Shown: piece by piece, positions 15,663 to 24,741 of the stretch | How the letters are laid out: each line of letters starts with the position of its first letter | Numbering within the stretch: position 1 is the stretch's first letter | Origin: Oleiphilus sp. | Lineage (GTDB): Bacteria > Pseudomonadota > Gammaproteobacteria > Pseudomonadales > Oleiphilaceae | NCBI GenBank assembly: GCA_006212045.1 | Contig: PZPK01000024.1 | Location: forward strand, 1-64,000 | Direction: 5' to 3' | DNA length: 64,000 bases | Program-made: the position numbers and the translations under genes | The notes under the pieces: model-generated | The model's input: only the letters and a program-made list of their open reading frames with translations | The model's database searches: none | What the model was told of the DNA's origin: nothing

Positions 15663-17455
15663 TGCTTTCACTTTTTAAAAGGCGGAACAAAGCCGATCCG
15701 CCAAAAGAAGCTTTTACCGAGCATCTAAACGTCCGTTACCCTCCGCTACGACAGGGGGTCCCATTCTACTCTGTGGATGAATGCATCCAGCCGCACCTTG
15801 ATATTATCAACAGGATTCGTCTAGCCGTTAGATTTACAAAAGAGCAGGAAAGCGAATTACTGCTGCCTTTACTGAGGCGCTTTGCGTCGTATGCGCACCT
15901 GCTTCCGGCTTCGCAGAATGACCACCATCGCGCAGCGGGCGGGCTTATCCGTCATTCATTGGAGGTAGGTTATTACAGCGCTACCAGCGCAGGCTCGACG
16001 GTTTTTGGCGGTGAACAGGGTGAAAACTACCAGTCGCTGGTAAAAGACAATTACCTTTACGCCGCTTTCATAGCAGGTTTGCTGCATGATCTGGGCAAAG
16101 TATTCAGTGACATGCATGTCAGATGCGCTGAGTCTGGAGAACACTGGCGCCCCCTTCAGGGCAACATTATCCAATGGTTTACTTCAATTCAAAGTGCCGG
16201 GAAGTACCACGTAATTTTTCGAAAACGGGTCAATAAACTTCATGAATCCTTCAGTTTGTTCGGTCTGGAACGCGTGATTGGTCAGGCCGATATCGATTAC
16301 ATGACTCGAGATGGCCGGTTTCCAGAGGTGTATGAACACCTCATCCTCGCAATGAGCGGCAGCCTTCGGACGAGGAATATGGATGATGTTGAGACGTTGA
16401 CCAGACTGATGAAAGCCGCTGACTCGCGAAGTGTGACGCGTGACCTGCAGGGCAGAATGGAAGTAGTAGGCGACGATAGCAGCTCCATTCCTATAGAGGA
16501 GTCTCTCGTATCCAAGTTAATCCACTTGATCGATATTGGTGTGATTACTGTTAACGAGGGAAACTCCCGTGTCTATGTGGGCAACAAGTGCAGTTATCTT
16601 TTGTGGTCGGATGATCTGTGTGCACAACTAGTGGAAGAGTGTTTGAACAGCGGTATTTCGGTGCCAGAAGGTAGTAAGCGTCTGTTCGATATTCTCTTTT
16701 CTAAAAAGGTCTTCAAAGGGAACGGCGCCTCACGTGGTGCAATCGATATCGATGTAAAACTTCCCGGCAACATTAGCAAGCAGGTGAAGGCCTACGAGCT
16801 GTGCCATAAGGGCTTTAAAGACTACCTGGCAGATCATGATGCGTTGGCTATTCGATCGATTGAGACCATGCCGATCACATCAGACAAAAAGAAGGGGGCT
16901 CCTAAGCCCAAACCCTCCGGCAAGACCCGCAATCCTCAACCTTCACGTACTAAACCAGATACTACAGTGATTGAATTCAAAGAGGATAAAGGCAGTGCCG
17001 CAGTATCGTTTTCTGAACCAAATAACACAGAGACTGCTAGCCAGGATTGTAGCGCATTGCTCGATATTGATTTTTCCGCGGCTGACGAACGCCCAAAGGA
17101 GTCTAAGCGCAGCAAAAAGCCCAAGAAAAAACCCGCTAAAAGCGATAAGGAGGTGCAGACAGCTCAGGAACCTGAAGCGAGCAACATACCCTCACTGGAC
17201 AATCCTGAGGCCATTGGTCGTGTCCTAGCCGGCCTGGTCCAACAATCGGACCTGATTGAGGAGTTCGAAACTGACATTAGTGCCGACTCTTACACCATCA
17301 GAGGCAGGCCGCAAGATATTTACGAGAAGATCGCATCATTAACGAACAAAAAGACCTACCAGATACGTCAATGGATTGGAGACTTTGTGGATGTTGAGGA
17401 GACAGATATTAACGAAGTGACAATCAAGGTCGGGAGGGGCGAATGGGTTACTTAA
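15662..17455 (+). CDS. traI: TraI relaxase, MOBH family
   Basis: 597 aa. The N-terminal TraI_2 domain has an HD-hydrolase-like metal site: DHHRAAGGLIRHSLE (His 88, 89, 98) and LLHDLGK (His-Asp 142-143). MOBH relaxases of SXT, IncHI and IncC use this site to nick oriT. The middle is Lys/Pro-rich and disordered (about 400-520), and a C-terminal TraI_2_C-like domain follows (about 520-597). It is shorter than SXT TraI. It overlaps traD by 13 bp, the usual traI-traD-traJ order of MOBH systems. oriT was not located. Confidence 0.9.
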   Translation: MLSLFKRRNKADPPKEAFTEHLNVRYPPLRQGVPFYSVDECIQPHLDIINRIRLAVRFTKEQESELLLPLLRRFASYAHLLPASQNDHHRAAGGLIRHSLEVGYYSATSAGSTVFGGEQGENYQSLVKDNYLYAAFIAGLLHDLGKVFSDMHVRCAESGEHWRPLQGNIIQWFTSIQSAGKYHVIFRKRVNKLHESFSLFGLERVIGQADIDYMTRDGRFPEVYEHLILAMSGSLRTRNMDDVETLTRLMKAADSRSVTRDLQGRMEVVGDDSSSIPIEESLVSKLIHLIDIGVITVNEGNSRVYVGNKCSYLLWSDDLCAQLVEECLNSGISVPEGSKRLFDILFSKKVFKGNGASRGAIDIDVKLPGNISKQVKAYELCHKGFKDYLADHDALAIRSIETMPITSDKKKGAPKPKPSGKTRNPQPSRTKPDTTVIEFKEDKGSAAVSFSEPNNTETASQDCSALLDIDFSAADERPKESKRSKKPKKKPAKSDKEVQTAQEPEASNIPSLDNPEAIGRVLAGLVQQSDLIEEFETDISADSYTIRGRPQDIYEKIASLTNKKTYQIRQWIGDFVDVEETDINEVTIKVGRGEWVT

Positions 17456-19332
17456 CCCTACTTGAGAGTGACAACATCAACCCATGGAGAGCGACTTACG
17501 AATTTCGACCGTGTATCGCCTGGTCACTGGTAGGTTCTTACCTGGCTGTCAGCACGATGGGTAACGAGTTGGGTGTCGCCGGCAAAATGGCCTTACTAAT
17601 GGTCTGCCTGTTGATGGCTTGCTGGTGGGGGATGAAAGGCTATCTGCACATTACCAAGAAGCTTCACCTACTGGGCAGTCCTGTTGAAGTCTGGAGTTCT
17701 GAGAAGCTGTTCAAGTTGATCAAGCGAAAGAAGGGTATCTGGCTCGGTTGGGGATTTGAGTGGACCAATGACTGTAGCCAAAAGCTCTATGATCTGACGA
17801 AAATCGGCCCTGAGAAATTTGCTTTGGGTGCCGTAGGGCGATTAATCGTCCGAATCTTGTTGGGTATAAGGACGCCAAAAAAAGACGCGATTGGCCGCCA
17901 TTGGATTCAAGGAATAAATCGTGAAGATGAGGACAATTTCGAAATCTCGATGAGCCAATGGGTGGGTAATACAGCGGTGATGGGGGTGCCGGGTAGCGGA
18001 AAGACCTTCATGATGGTGATGCTAGCGCACCAGTTTGCGTTTCGTGGTGAACCTCTCATTATCTTCGATCCGAAGGATGATGCAGATCTAAGGGCGATGA
18101 CGAAAAAAATTGCGTCGATGACATCGCGACCTTACTACAGTTTTCGTTTAACAGACCCTAAAAACAGTGTCCGTATTAATCCAATTGGCAACGTTTCTAG
18201 CGCGCAGGACGTGGCGAACCGGCTCGGCTCCCTTGTACCGTCTACCAGCGCTTCTGACCCCTTCAAGGCTCAGGCGTGGTTGACATTGAGTGCATTGTCT
18301 CAGGCCATTCGCTTTCTTTGCAAAGTGCCAACGATAGCGCAGATCAAGGAGTACCTAGATTTGGGGTGGGACCACCTTTTCATTGAGGTGTTCAAGAAGC
18401 ACTTGATTCATGTTGGGCTTGATGCCCAGAGGATCGAACGCGAGTTGGATGATGCCCGGGACGATGAGGCACGCATCGAGTTACTGACTAGCTTGTACAT
18501 GGGCATCGAGCCTTCGAAACGCTCGGATATATGTAGTTCCTTGATCGACCAGCTCAAGAACCCCGAAAGCTGGCACCTGAAGATGATTGCAGGCCTGAAG
18601 CCGGTTCTTCAGCAGCTTACCGCAGGGGAGGTAGGTGCGTTGCTGTCCCCTGATCCAGATGCAGACGATGAACGTCTGATTATCGATGCTGAGCAGGTGA
18701 TCCGAGAGGGCGGCATCCTCTATATTGGCTTGAATACGATGTCTGACCGGTTTGCTTCAAGTGCGATCGCCTCGATATTCCTGGCTGATTATTCGGCTGT
18801 GGCAGGCCGGTTTTACGCAAGCGAAACCGATACTAGCGATCGAGTGGTGCACATGCTGCTTGATGAATGTTCGGAGCTAGTGGATGTGGGTCCTACCGGC
18901 GCGCAGGGACTACTGCAGTTATTGAACAAAGGTCGTGGCGCTGGATATAGATTGGTTCTTTTCTCACAGAACTTGAGCGATTTTACCGCCGGCCTTGGCT
19001 CTAAAGACAAGACCTATCAAATCTTCGGAAACATCAACAACAAGGTTGCTTTGCGTTGTGTCGACCCGGAAACACAGGAGTTCTTTGTTAAGCAGTTTGG
19101 TAAGGCGATCATAAAACGCGGTTCCTATGGCATGAATACAGGATCTGCGGGTAACGATGGGGATGTGACAAACTTTTCGGGAGGCTATCGACAAGGTGTA
19201 ACAGAAGCGGATGGTGAGCGAATGACACCGGAGCTACTGGGGAGTCTACCGAACTTTGAATATATGGGCGTGTTCGGCGGAAGTTACCTGGTCAAAGGGC
19301 GGTTTCCATTGGTTGCTCCGGAGGTTCAATGA
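17443..19332 (+). CDS. traD: TraD type IV coupling protein
   Basis: 629-aa ATPase that brings the relaxase-DNA complex to the channel. Two N-terminal membrane segments lie at about 25-70. Walker A is MGVPGSGKTFMM (about residue 180-190) and Walker B is VHMLLDECSEL (about 475). The VirD4/TraG-type C-terminal part includes RGAGYRLVLFSQNL. Typical of MOBH-linked TraD. Overlaps traI at the start and traJ (ATGA) at the end. Confidence 0.93.
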   Translation: MGYLTLLESDNINPWRATYEFRPCIAWSLVGSYLAVSTMGNELGVAGKMALLMVCLLMACWWGMKGYLHITKKLHLLGSPVEVWSSEKLFKLIKRKKGIWLGWGFEWTNDCSQKLYDLTKIGPEKFALGAVGRLIVRILLGIRTPKKDAIGRHWIQGINREDEDNFEISMSQWVGNTAVMGVPGSGKTFMMVMLAHQFAFRGEPLIIFDPKDDADLRAMTKKIASMTSRPYYSFRLTDPKNSVRINPIGNVSSAQDVANRLGSLVPSTSASDPFKAQAWLTLSALSQAIRFLCKVPTIAQIKEYLDLGWDHLFIEVFKKHLIHVGLDAQRIERELDDARDDEARIELLTSLYMGIEPSKRSDICSSLIDQLKNPESWHLKMIAGLKPVLQQLTAGEVGALLSPDPDADDERLIIDAEQVIREGGILYIGLNTMSDRFASSAIASIFLADYSAVAGRFYASETDTSDRVVHMLLDECSELVDVGPTGAQGLLQLLNKGRGAGYRLVLFSQNLSDFTAGLGSKDKTYQIFGNINNKVALRCVDPETQEFFVKQFGKAIIKRGSYGMNTGSAGNDGDVTNFSGGYRQGVTEADGERMTPELLGSLPNFEYMGVFGGSYLVKGRFPLVAPEVQ

Positions 19333-19964
19333 AGACAATCCGGACAATACTATGGTCCGTGCTCATTACCACAGGCATATTCACTTTGTTGTATGTGATC
19401 GCCGGGGATGACAAGCAGGTCGTAAGCACCATTAACGACGAACGCGTAATGGTCGCGCACGTGATGGGGCATGACGCGTTGGAGTCCGCGGTGAGTAATA
19501 CCGATTACCTATTTGGGAAGCTCAAGCCGATCTATCAATTCACACACAACATGCTGCCGGATAAAGAAACTGAATACGAGCAGGTTGATTCTGCTTTTCT
19601 GCAGTGGTGCTTTCAGTGGCTTAACCTTTCCTACAACAAATCACATAACATTTTCTGGGGTATGATTTACCAGTCCCTGCAACGCGCCATGATTATCTTT
19701 GAACTGATGCCAATCACATTATTAATCGTACTCGTTGCCGCATATGATGGCTTTACGGTGCGAGCGATTAATAGTGAAAGCTTTAAGTTTGCATCGCCGG
19801 TGATCTATCAGTACGGCTATGTTGCCTTGTTCGCCTGTTTGGCAGTGATGCTGGCGCTAACAACGATTCCTTTTGCATTGCCCTTCTGGTTGATCGCAAC
19901 AGGATGCTTAGCGATAGCGATTTTTATTCGTCAGATCGTCAGTCATTTACCTCCCAAATTTTAA
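19329..19964 (+). CDS. traJ: TraJ-type DUF4400 membrane protein
   Basis: 211 aa with about four membrane segments: near residues 8-25, 120-140, 160-180 and 185-205. Matches the DUF4400 protein that follows traI-traD in SXT/R391 and IncC elements (called TraJ there, unrelated to the F regulator TraJ). It is needed for transfer in those systems; the mechanism is unclear. Start codon overlaps the traD stop. Confidence 0.8.
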   Translation: MKTIRTILWSVLITTGIFTLLYVIAGDDKQVVSTINDERVMVAHVMGHDALESAVSNTDYLFGKLKPIYQFTHNMLPDKETEYEQVDSAFLQWCFQWLNLSYNKSHNIFWGMIYQSLQRAMIIFELMPITLLIVLVAAYDGFTVRAINSESFKFASPVIYQYGYVALFACLAVMLALTTIPFALPFWLIATGCLAIAIFIRQIVSHLPPKF

Positions 19965-19971
19965 ATTACTA

Positions 19972-20009
19972 TTGCATATCTGTGCATGTATCAATACTAT
20001 GCAAATATA
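19972..20009 (+). promoter_or_regulatory. traL operon promoter with transfer box
   Basis: TTGCAT (19972-19977), a 17-bp spacer and TACTAT (19995-20000) form a good sigma-70-like promoter. TACTAT is also the start of the full box TACTATGCAAATATA (19995-20009). A second variant, TACTATTGCATAT, overlaps the -35 at 19967-19979. traL begins 16 bp downstream. Confidence 0.65.
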
Positions 20010-20025
20010 TTAGGAATAGTTAGCT

Positions 20026-20310
20026 ATGAATAGAGTACGTGTACCGCGTTCAATCGATAAGCAAATCATGTTGCTGTTTTGGCAATTTGATGAGTTGTGC
20101 GTGATCGTTTTCATAATGGGCATCGGCATATTTGTTGACTACATGATCGTTAGCATGCTGGTTGGTTTTGTTGCGGCCCATTTTTACCGAAAGTGGATGG
20201 ATGGAAAGTTGAGGATGCAGCAACTGCATTTCATGTATTGGCACGGCGCAGCGCTTCAGAATGCGTCAAAGACGATGCCTGGAACGGATAAACGGGAATT
20301 CATTCAATGA
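20026..20310 (+). CDS. traL: TraL pilus assembly protein
   Basis: 94 aa, two membrane segments (LCVIVFIMGIGIFVDYMIV; SMLVGFVAAHFY) with the typical TraL start (RVPRSIDKQIMLLFWQFDE). First gene of the traLEKBV block. TraL is the inner-membrane VirB3-like component needed for pilus assembly. Confidence 0.9.
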   Translation: MNRVRVPRSIDKQIMLLFWQFDELCVIVFIMGIGIFVDYMIVSMLVGFVAAHFYRKWMDGKLRMQQLHFMYWHGAALQNASKTMPGTDKREFIQ

Positions 20311-20945
20311 ACAACAGCAATTTTAATCGCCGGGTCGCGATGCTGACCGCTGATCATAAGACCATGCGTTTTACCAATCTTGGTTTAGCGCTTTGCTTGC
20401 TTTTAACCATCTCATTGCTGTCTCAAAAAAGCGAAACAGTGATTTTGATGCCTCCAAAGCTCGATAAGCCAATTAAGGTGGCCAACAACCTGGCGGATAA
20501 GGGGTACAAAGAGCTCTGGGCGACTTCAATTGCGCAGATGGCCGGGAACGTGACCCCTAAAACGATCCAGTTTGTTGCGGACTACATCAGCGGGTTCATG
20601 AGTTCTGACATGTACCATCAGTTTGCTGGGGAGATTGGTTCGAAAGTCTACAAGATTCAGCAGGAAGGTCGGACTACTCGCTTCGTGCCACGCGATGTAG
20701 CCTATGAAGAGCAGACAGATAAGGTGTTCGTCATCGGCGACTATTTTGTTACCACGGACATGACCGCATATGCCGATCGTAAAAATCGTCGAGAGGTTCC
20801 GCGCCAGAAAGTCTACGAGTTTGTGATCGATATATCTGACGGCAAACCTTTGGTTAAGCATTTTGACAGTTATCTTGGGGACATGCGCGATTTGTCTTAC
20901 CTCGCGCGCGAAGCGGCAATCAAAGAAAAGCAGGGGGCTAAGTAA
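20307..20945 (+). CDS. traE: TraE pilus assembly protein
   Basis: 212 aa with one N-terminal membrane helix (NLGLALCLLLTISLLS) and a periplasmic domain of VirB8-like type, the standard TraE layout. Overlaps traL by 4 bp (ATGA) and is followed by traK after 3 bp. It links inner-membrane and core parts of the channel. Confidence 0.9.
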   Translation: MNNSNFNRRVAMLTADHKTMRFTNLGLALCLLLTISLLSQKSETVILMPPKLDKPIKVANNLADKGYKELWATSIAQMAGNVTPKTIQFVADYISGFMSSDMYHQFAGEIGSKVYKIQQEGRTTRFVPRDVAYEEQTDKVFVIGDYFVTTDMTAYADRKNRREVPRQKVYEFVIDISDGKPLVKHFDSYLGDMRDLSYLAREAAIKEKQGAK

Positions 20946-20948
20946 CCC

Positions 20949-22025
20949 ATGGTTCGTATAGTAACGTTGATCGTTGCATCACTTTTTTCTATCTCTGTTC
21001 TGGCCGAGGACGCAGGCACAGAAATGTCGATCGAAGGTGTGATGGGGATAGAACAGGTAAAGACCAAGACTAGTTTTCAGGCTCAACGCAATGACATGCT
21101 GAATAAGGCACGCCTCCTGGCGGCTGAGCTTGATGACAAAAGCAAAGCGCAACAGCCGGCTGGTGCCGAAAATGTAGCTGGCGCTACTGATGTTGATGAC
21201 GAAGCTGATGAGCCATTCTATAACCAGATCCTGAACAGCACTGCTACGGCAAATCGCAGTCGGACAGACTATCGCGAAGCTCTAGAAGAGACCAACCGGA
21301 CATTGGAAGTAGAATCTGGTGAGAACCTGGTGTTGTACGTGTCGAAAGGAAGCCCAAATCGCATCAGAACGCCTTTTCAAGACCCAATGTCACTGGCAGA
21401 TTGTGAGCAATCAGAGCAAAACCGAGAGTGTATTATCTCCGTTTCCTCAGCAGGCGGCGTAGTCACGTATCAAACGATTACTGCCCGCCCCATAGGAATG
21501 TTTATCACGCCCAAAGATCAGCCCGAGGTTTCCATCAACTTGTCGATACGAGCGTTGGATCATGTGCCTCCTCAAGATGTCTATATCAAAGTGAAGGGGT
21601 ATGAGCCAAAAACTCGTACCAAGGAAATGGATAAGCTTGCTGAAGCTTCAGATGCCGTAAAACAGGAGAAATACAACAAATGGATTAACGACCTGGCAAT
21701 TGAACTCATTCATGGGAAAGTGCCCTCGGGCTATGCAGAGATCGGATCTGACGATGCCATGACCTGCCAACTGGACCGTTTGATGGTTGAACCAGGTTAC
21801 ATTCTTAACGGCGCGGAAAACCGAATCGATGTGTACCGTGTTGTGAACGATAGTCAGATGACCGAGACCATCGTCGAACCGCAATGTTACTCCAAAGGTG
21901 TGCGATTTATCTTCGCAAACCCATCTCCCCAGCTAGCACCAGGAGAAGAGGCCGAGCTGTTCATTGTTCGTAAGAAGCCTGAACCTGTTGGTTTGCAGCG
22001 CACCATGATTCTGGGAGCAAAGTGA
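20949..22025 (+). CDS. traK: TraK secretin-like core protein
   Basis: 358 aa with a signal peptide (MVRIVTLIVASLFSISVLA). The C-terminal half has the TraK/VirB9-like beta domain (LMVEPGYILNGAENRIDVYRV). TraK with TraB and TraV forms the outer-membrane core complex. About 90 N-terminal residues are extra, acidic linker. Overlaps traB by 4 bp. Confidence 0.88.
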   Translation: MVRIVTLIVASLFSISVLAEDAGTEMSIEGVMGIEQVKTKTSFQAQRNDMLNKARLLAAELDDKSKAQQPAGAENVAGATDVDDEADEPFYNQILNSTATANRSRTDYREALEETNRTLEVESGENLVLYVSKGSPNRIRTPFQDPMSLADCEQSEQNRECIISVSSAGGVVTYQTITARPIGMFITPKDQPEVSINLSIRALDHVPPQDVYIKVKGYEPKTRTKEMDKLAEASDAVKQEKYNKWINDLAIELIHGKVPSGYAEIGSDDAMTCQLDRLMVEPGYILNGAENRIDVYRVVNDSQMTETIVEPQCYSKGVRFIFANPSPQLAPGEEAELFIVRKKPEPVGLQRTMILGAK

Positions 22026-23506
22026 TGCAAAAGTGGGTTTACAGATACCAATCAGATCCGGCATTCAAAAAGAATGTGCACATATTTGGTGGCATCGCCG
22101 CATTCCTGCTGGTGATGTATCTCCTTCAAACCGGGATTAAGAAGCTCGCTGAGGAACCACCTCCGGTCGAGTACAAGACTGATATCACGAGGATCATGGG
22201 GGAGCCTGACAATCCGTACCAGCAGCAAGGCATGACGAAGGAGTTGGAAGAACTCAAAGCCAAGTACCAGCAGGGGTCTAAGACCTACGACAAAAAAATC
22301 GACGAACTGAATCAGCGTGTGACTCGACTGAGCGAAGCCAATGCCAATCTCTCCAAAGAAAAAGTAGAGGCATTCAAGCAGGCGGAAAAGCAGTTCATGG
22401 ATAAGCTCGAAATCATTGATCAGCAGTATGAACAACGACATAAGCAAACCCTGCAGCAAATTGGCTTAGGCGGGAAAGGCGTTGAGTACCTGCAGAGGGC
22501 GGCGAGACCGGAACAAATCGCTGCGACATCCGGTGCCCCCCAGACCCCAAAACCGCCACCAGCGAAACCAGTGGAACTCACCGAGTATGAGCTGATGATG
22601 GCTGACTACCGCGATGAGGCTCGACGCGAGGAGCGAGAAAGAGCGAAGCGCACCGCGGACGAGACTTCCAAAGGGGATGCGACTAGCGAGACTACTTCCA
22701 TTAACCGCTCCGGCACGCGCCGTCCATTGTCGTTATCAATTGTGTCCAATGAAGGACTGCATAAAGTGGCGGATACCGGTTATATCGAGTTAGAGCCAAA
22801 TGCCAGCCATAGTGCAGCAACTTCAAAGGCATCTGAGCAAGCATCTCAAGTTGCTGGCGAAGAGGAAATGCCGGAGCCAAAACAAGTACTGGCCGCCGGG
22901 TCGTTGATGAGTGGTTTGCTGATCAACGGGGTGTATGCGCCCACGCATACTTCGGCATCTGCTGAAGAAACCCCGGTTCTAATGCGCATCAAAAAAGAGG
23001 CAATTCTTCCAAACCGTAAACGCCTGGATATGCGTGAATGTTTGTTGATTGGCAGCGGGTTTGGCCAACTCAATACCTCCCGAGTGAATATCAGAGCTCG
23101 CCTGATCAGTTGCATTAAGGAAGACGGCGGGGCCATTGAAATCCCGGTCGAGGCCTATGCGGTGGGCAGTGATGGGCAGCTTGGTGTTCGCGGCCGGATC
23201 ATTAGTCGTAATGATCGAGTACTGTTTAATTCTACTATCAATGGGGCGTTGTCTGGTTTATCAGAGGCGCTTGCACCAAGTGAAGTACCAGTGCTGTTCG
23301 ACACAGGCGATGACAATAAGATGTATCAAAGTGCGCGATTGAGTGATGTTGGCGCTATTGCAGGCTACAACGGGGCTTCAGAAGCGTTTAAGAATCTCTC
23401 GGACTATTACCGTAAGCTCTTGGACAATTTGCACCCAGTTATTGAAATTGCAGCGGGAGAGAACATTGAAATGATCATTTTGAAAGGTGTAGAAATTGCA
23501 ATCTAA
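22022..23506 (+). CDS. traB: TraB core protein (VirB10/TrbI family)
   Basis: 494 aa. A membrane helix at about 22-40 (VHIFGGIAAFLLVMYLLQTGI) is followed by a coiled coil at about 60-140 and a Pro-rich stretch. The C-terminal TrbI-type domain (from about 290) carries the conserved pattern around RLDMRECLLIGSGFGQLNTSRV. It spans both membranes and senses ATPase activity in related systems. It overlaps the next gene by 11 bp. Confidence 0.9.
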   Translation: MMQKWVYRYQSDPAFKKNVHIFGGIAAFLLVMYLLQTGIKKLAEEPPPVEYKTDITRIMGEPDNPYQQQGMTKELEELKAKYQQGSKTYDKKIDELNQRVTRLSEANANLSKEKVEAFKQAEKQFMDKLEIIDQQYEQRHKQTLQQIGLGGKGVEYLQRAARPEQIAATSGAPQTPKPPPAKPVELTEYELMMADYRDEARREERERAKRTADETSKGDATSETTSINRSGTRRPLSLSIVSNEGLHKVADTGYIELEPNASHSAATSKASEQASQVAGEEEMPEPKQVLAAGSLMSGLLINGVYAPTHTSASAEETPVLMRIKKEAILPNRKRLDMRECLLIGSGFGQLNTSRVNIRARLISCIKEDGGAIEIPVEAYAVGSDGQLGVRGRIISRNDRVLFNSTINGALSGLSEALAPSEVPVLFDTGDDNKMYQSARLSDVGAIAGYNGASEAFKNLSDYYRKLLDNLHPVIEIAAGENIEMIILKGVEIAI

Positions 23507-24185
23507 ATTTATGATGTTAGTATGCATAGTGCTTGTTTCTGTATGCAGTGCAGCGAACAGCAAACAAAAAGTCACTGATGCGCCATTTGGTTTTTCGACG
23601 GATCCGTTGACCGGAGATCCAATATTAATCTCATTGGATATGCGGTATGTCATTTCAGACTTTAAGCTGAGAGACACGTTCAACGGTCGCACGATCACGA
23701 ACGCAAGAGAGTTGATCGAAGCCAAACAGTACATTGATCTGGATAAGTGGGGACCCAAGGAGGTCGACGTTGATACGTCCACTTTTGTCACCTATTCCAC
23801 AAACCCAGATAGTGATGACGTGCTGCTTTTTGTTGATCCATTCCAAGAGGAATCCTTCGATCTATTATCTCGTGTAGTCGAAGCTTCTAAATCTACGCAA
23901 CTAGACTATGCAATAGTATTAGTGCCTACATCAGAGTTTTCAGCCAAGAAACTCAAACACATTTTCTGTGGCTTGAACGCCAAAGGGCATCAAGCACTGA
24001 CTGATTTTGTGGCCGGAAAAAAAGCGTCACGAGAGTGTCGTGATTTTCGGACGTTTGCTCTGGGCATGCAGATGGGGCTGGCCATTACATCAGGTCAGAT
24101 TCCCATGGCGATTTCAAACGATATAGCACTTATTCGCGATGATCTTTCGGATCTGCGACGTGTTTTTAAGGGTACTGATTTATGA
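23496..24185 (+). CDS. DsbC-like thioredoxin-fold protein lacking CXXC
   Basis: 229 aa if started at TTG 23496 (AAGGTG six bases upstream); ATG 23511 is an alternative. A signal peptide (MMLVCIVLVSVCSAA) is followed by a DsbC-type N-terminal dimerisation segment and a thioredoxin-fold part. Where DsbC has DPxCPYC, this protein reads LLFVDPFQEESFD, so the redox pair is absent. The position between traB and traV fits the dsbC/trbB-type gene of related elements. It is probably a structural chaperone or a decayed isomerase. Confidence 0.68.
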   Translation: MQSKFMMLVCIVLVSVCSAANSKQKVTDAPFGFSTDPLTGDPILISLDMRYVISDFKLRDTFNGRTITNARELIEAKQYIDLDKWGPKEVDVDTSTFVTYSTNPDSDDVLLFVDPFQEESFDLLSRVVEASKSTQLDYAIVLVPTSEFSAKKLKHIFCGLNAKGHQALTDFVAGKKASRECRDFRTFALGMQMGLAITSGQIPMAISNDIALIRDDLSDLRRVFKGTDL

Positions 24186-24730
24186 AGAAGTTCATTGCAT
24201 TGGCTTTCTCCGCACACCTCGTAGGCTGCACGGGATTGGGGCTTCAGGAGTCGAGCGATTTTTCATGCCAGAAGGAGCCAGGTACGAACCATTGTCTGCC
24301 GGCTTCGAAGATCTATGAGTTATCCGAAGGGGATGGTGATCTTTCGGCAGCGATAGAGCGTGAAAAAGAAGAAAGGGAACGAGCAGCCAAAGGTGACAAG
24401 GTCGAACAGGCTGAACAGGAAAATCGCGTCGCAAAGCCGGATGTGGTGTTGCCGACATTCGAGCAGCCGCAGACGCTTATGAATCTTCCACTTATCGTCC
24501 GGGTTTGGGTCGCACCGTATGAAGATGAGCGTAGAAACCTGCTAATGCCGGGATACATGATTGTTAAAGCCAAGGATTGGAGTTGGTCTGTGGGTGAACA
24601 CTACGAGACGTTCGTTGATACGAATATCTACCCGCTCCAAATGATGAGCGGCGACCAAGCGGGACGTAACTCTCGCAGCGCAGGCAGAAACAGGCCTGGA
24701 TTTATAAGAAACAGTAATCAAAGAGAATAG
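24182..24730 (+). CDS. traV: TraV outer-membrane lipoprotein
   Basis: 182 aa. The lipobox HLVGC and two further Cys (DFSCQKEPGTNHCLPA) near the N-terminus are typical of TraV. A charged central region and the conserved IVRVWVAPYEDERRNLLMPGY motif follow. TraV anchors the TraK-TraB core in the outer membrane. Start overlaps the previous stop (ATGA). Confidence 0.9.
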   Translation: MKKFIALAFSAHLVGCTGLGLQESSDFSCQKEPGTNHCLPASKIYELSEGDGDLSAAIEREKEERERAAKGDKVEQAEQENRVAKPDVVLPTFEQPQTLMNLPLIVRVWVAPYEDERRNLLMPGYMIVKAKDWSWSVGEHYETFVDTNIYPLQMMSGDQAGRNSRSAGRNRPGFIRNSNQRE

Positions 24731-24741
24731 AGGGTAGAGCA

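Noticed and set aside
22052-22459. 135-codon minus-strand frame opposite traB
   Set aside because: Mirror of the traB coiled-coil codons; no start signal.
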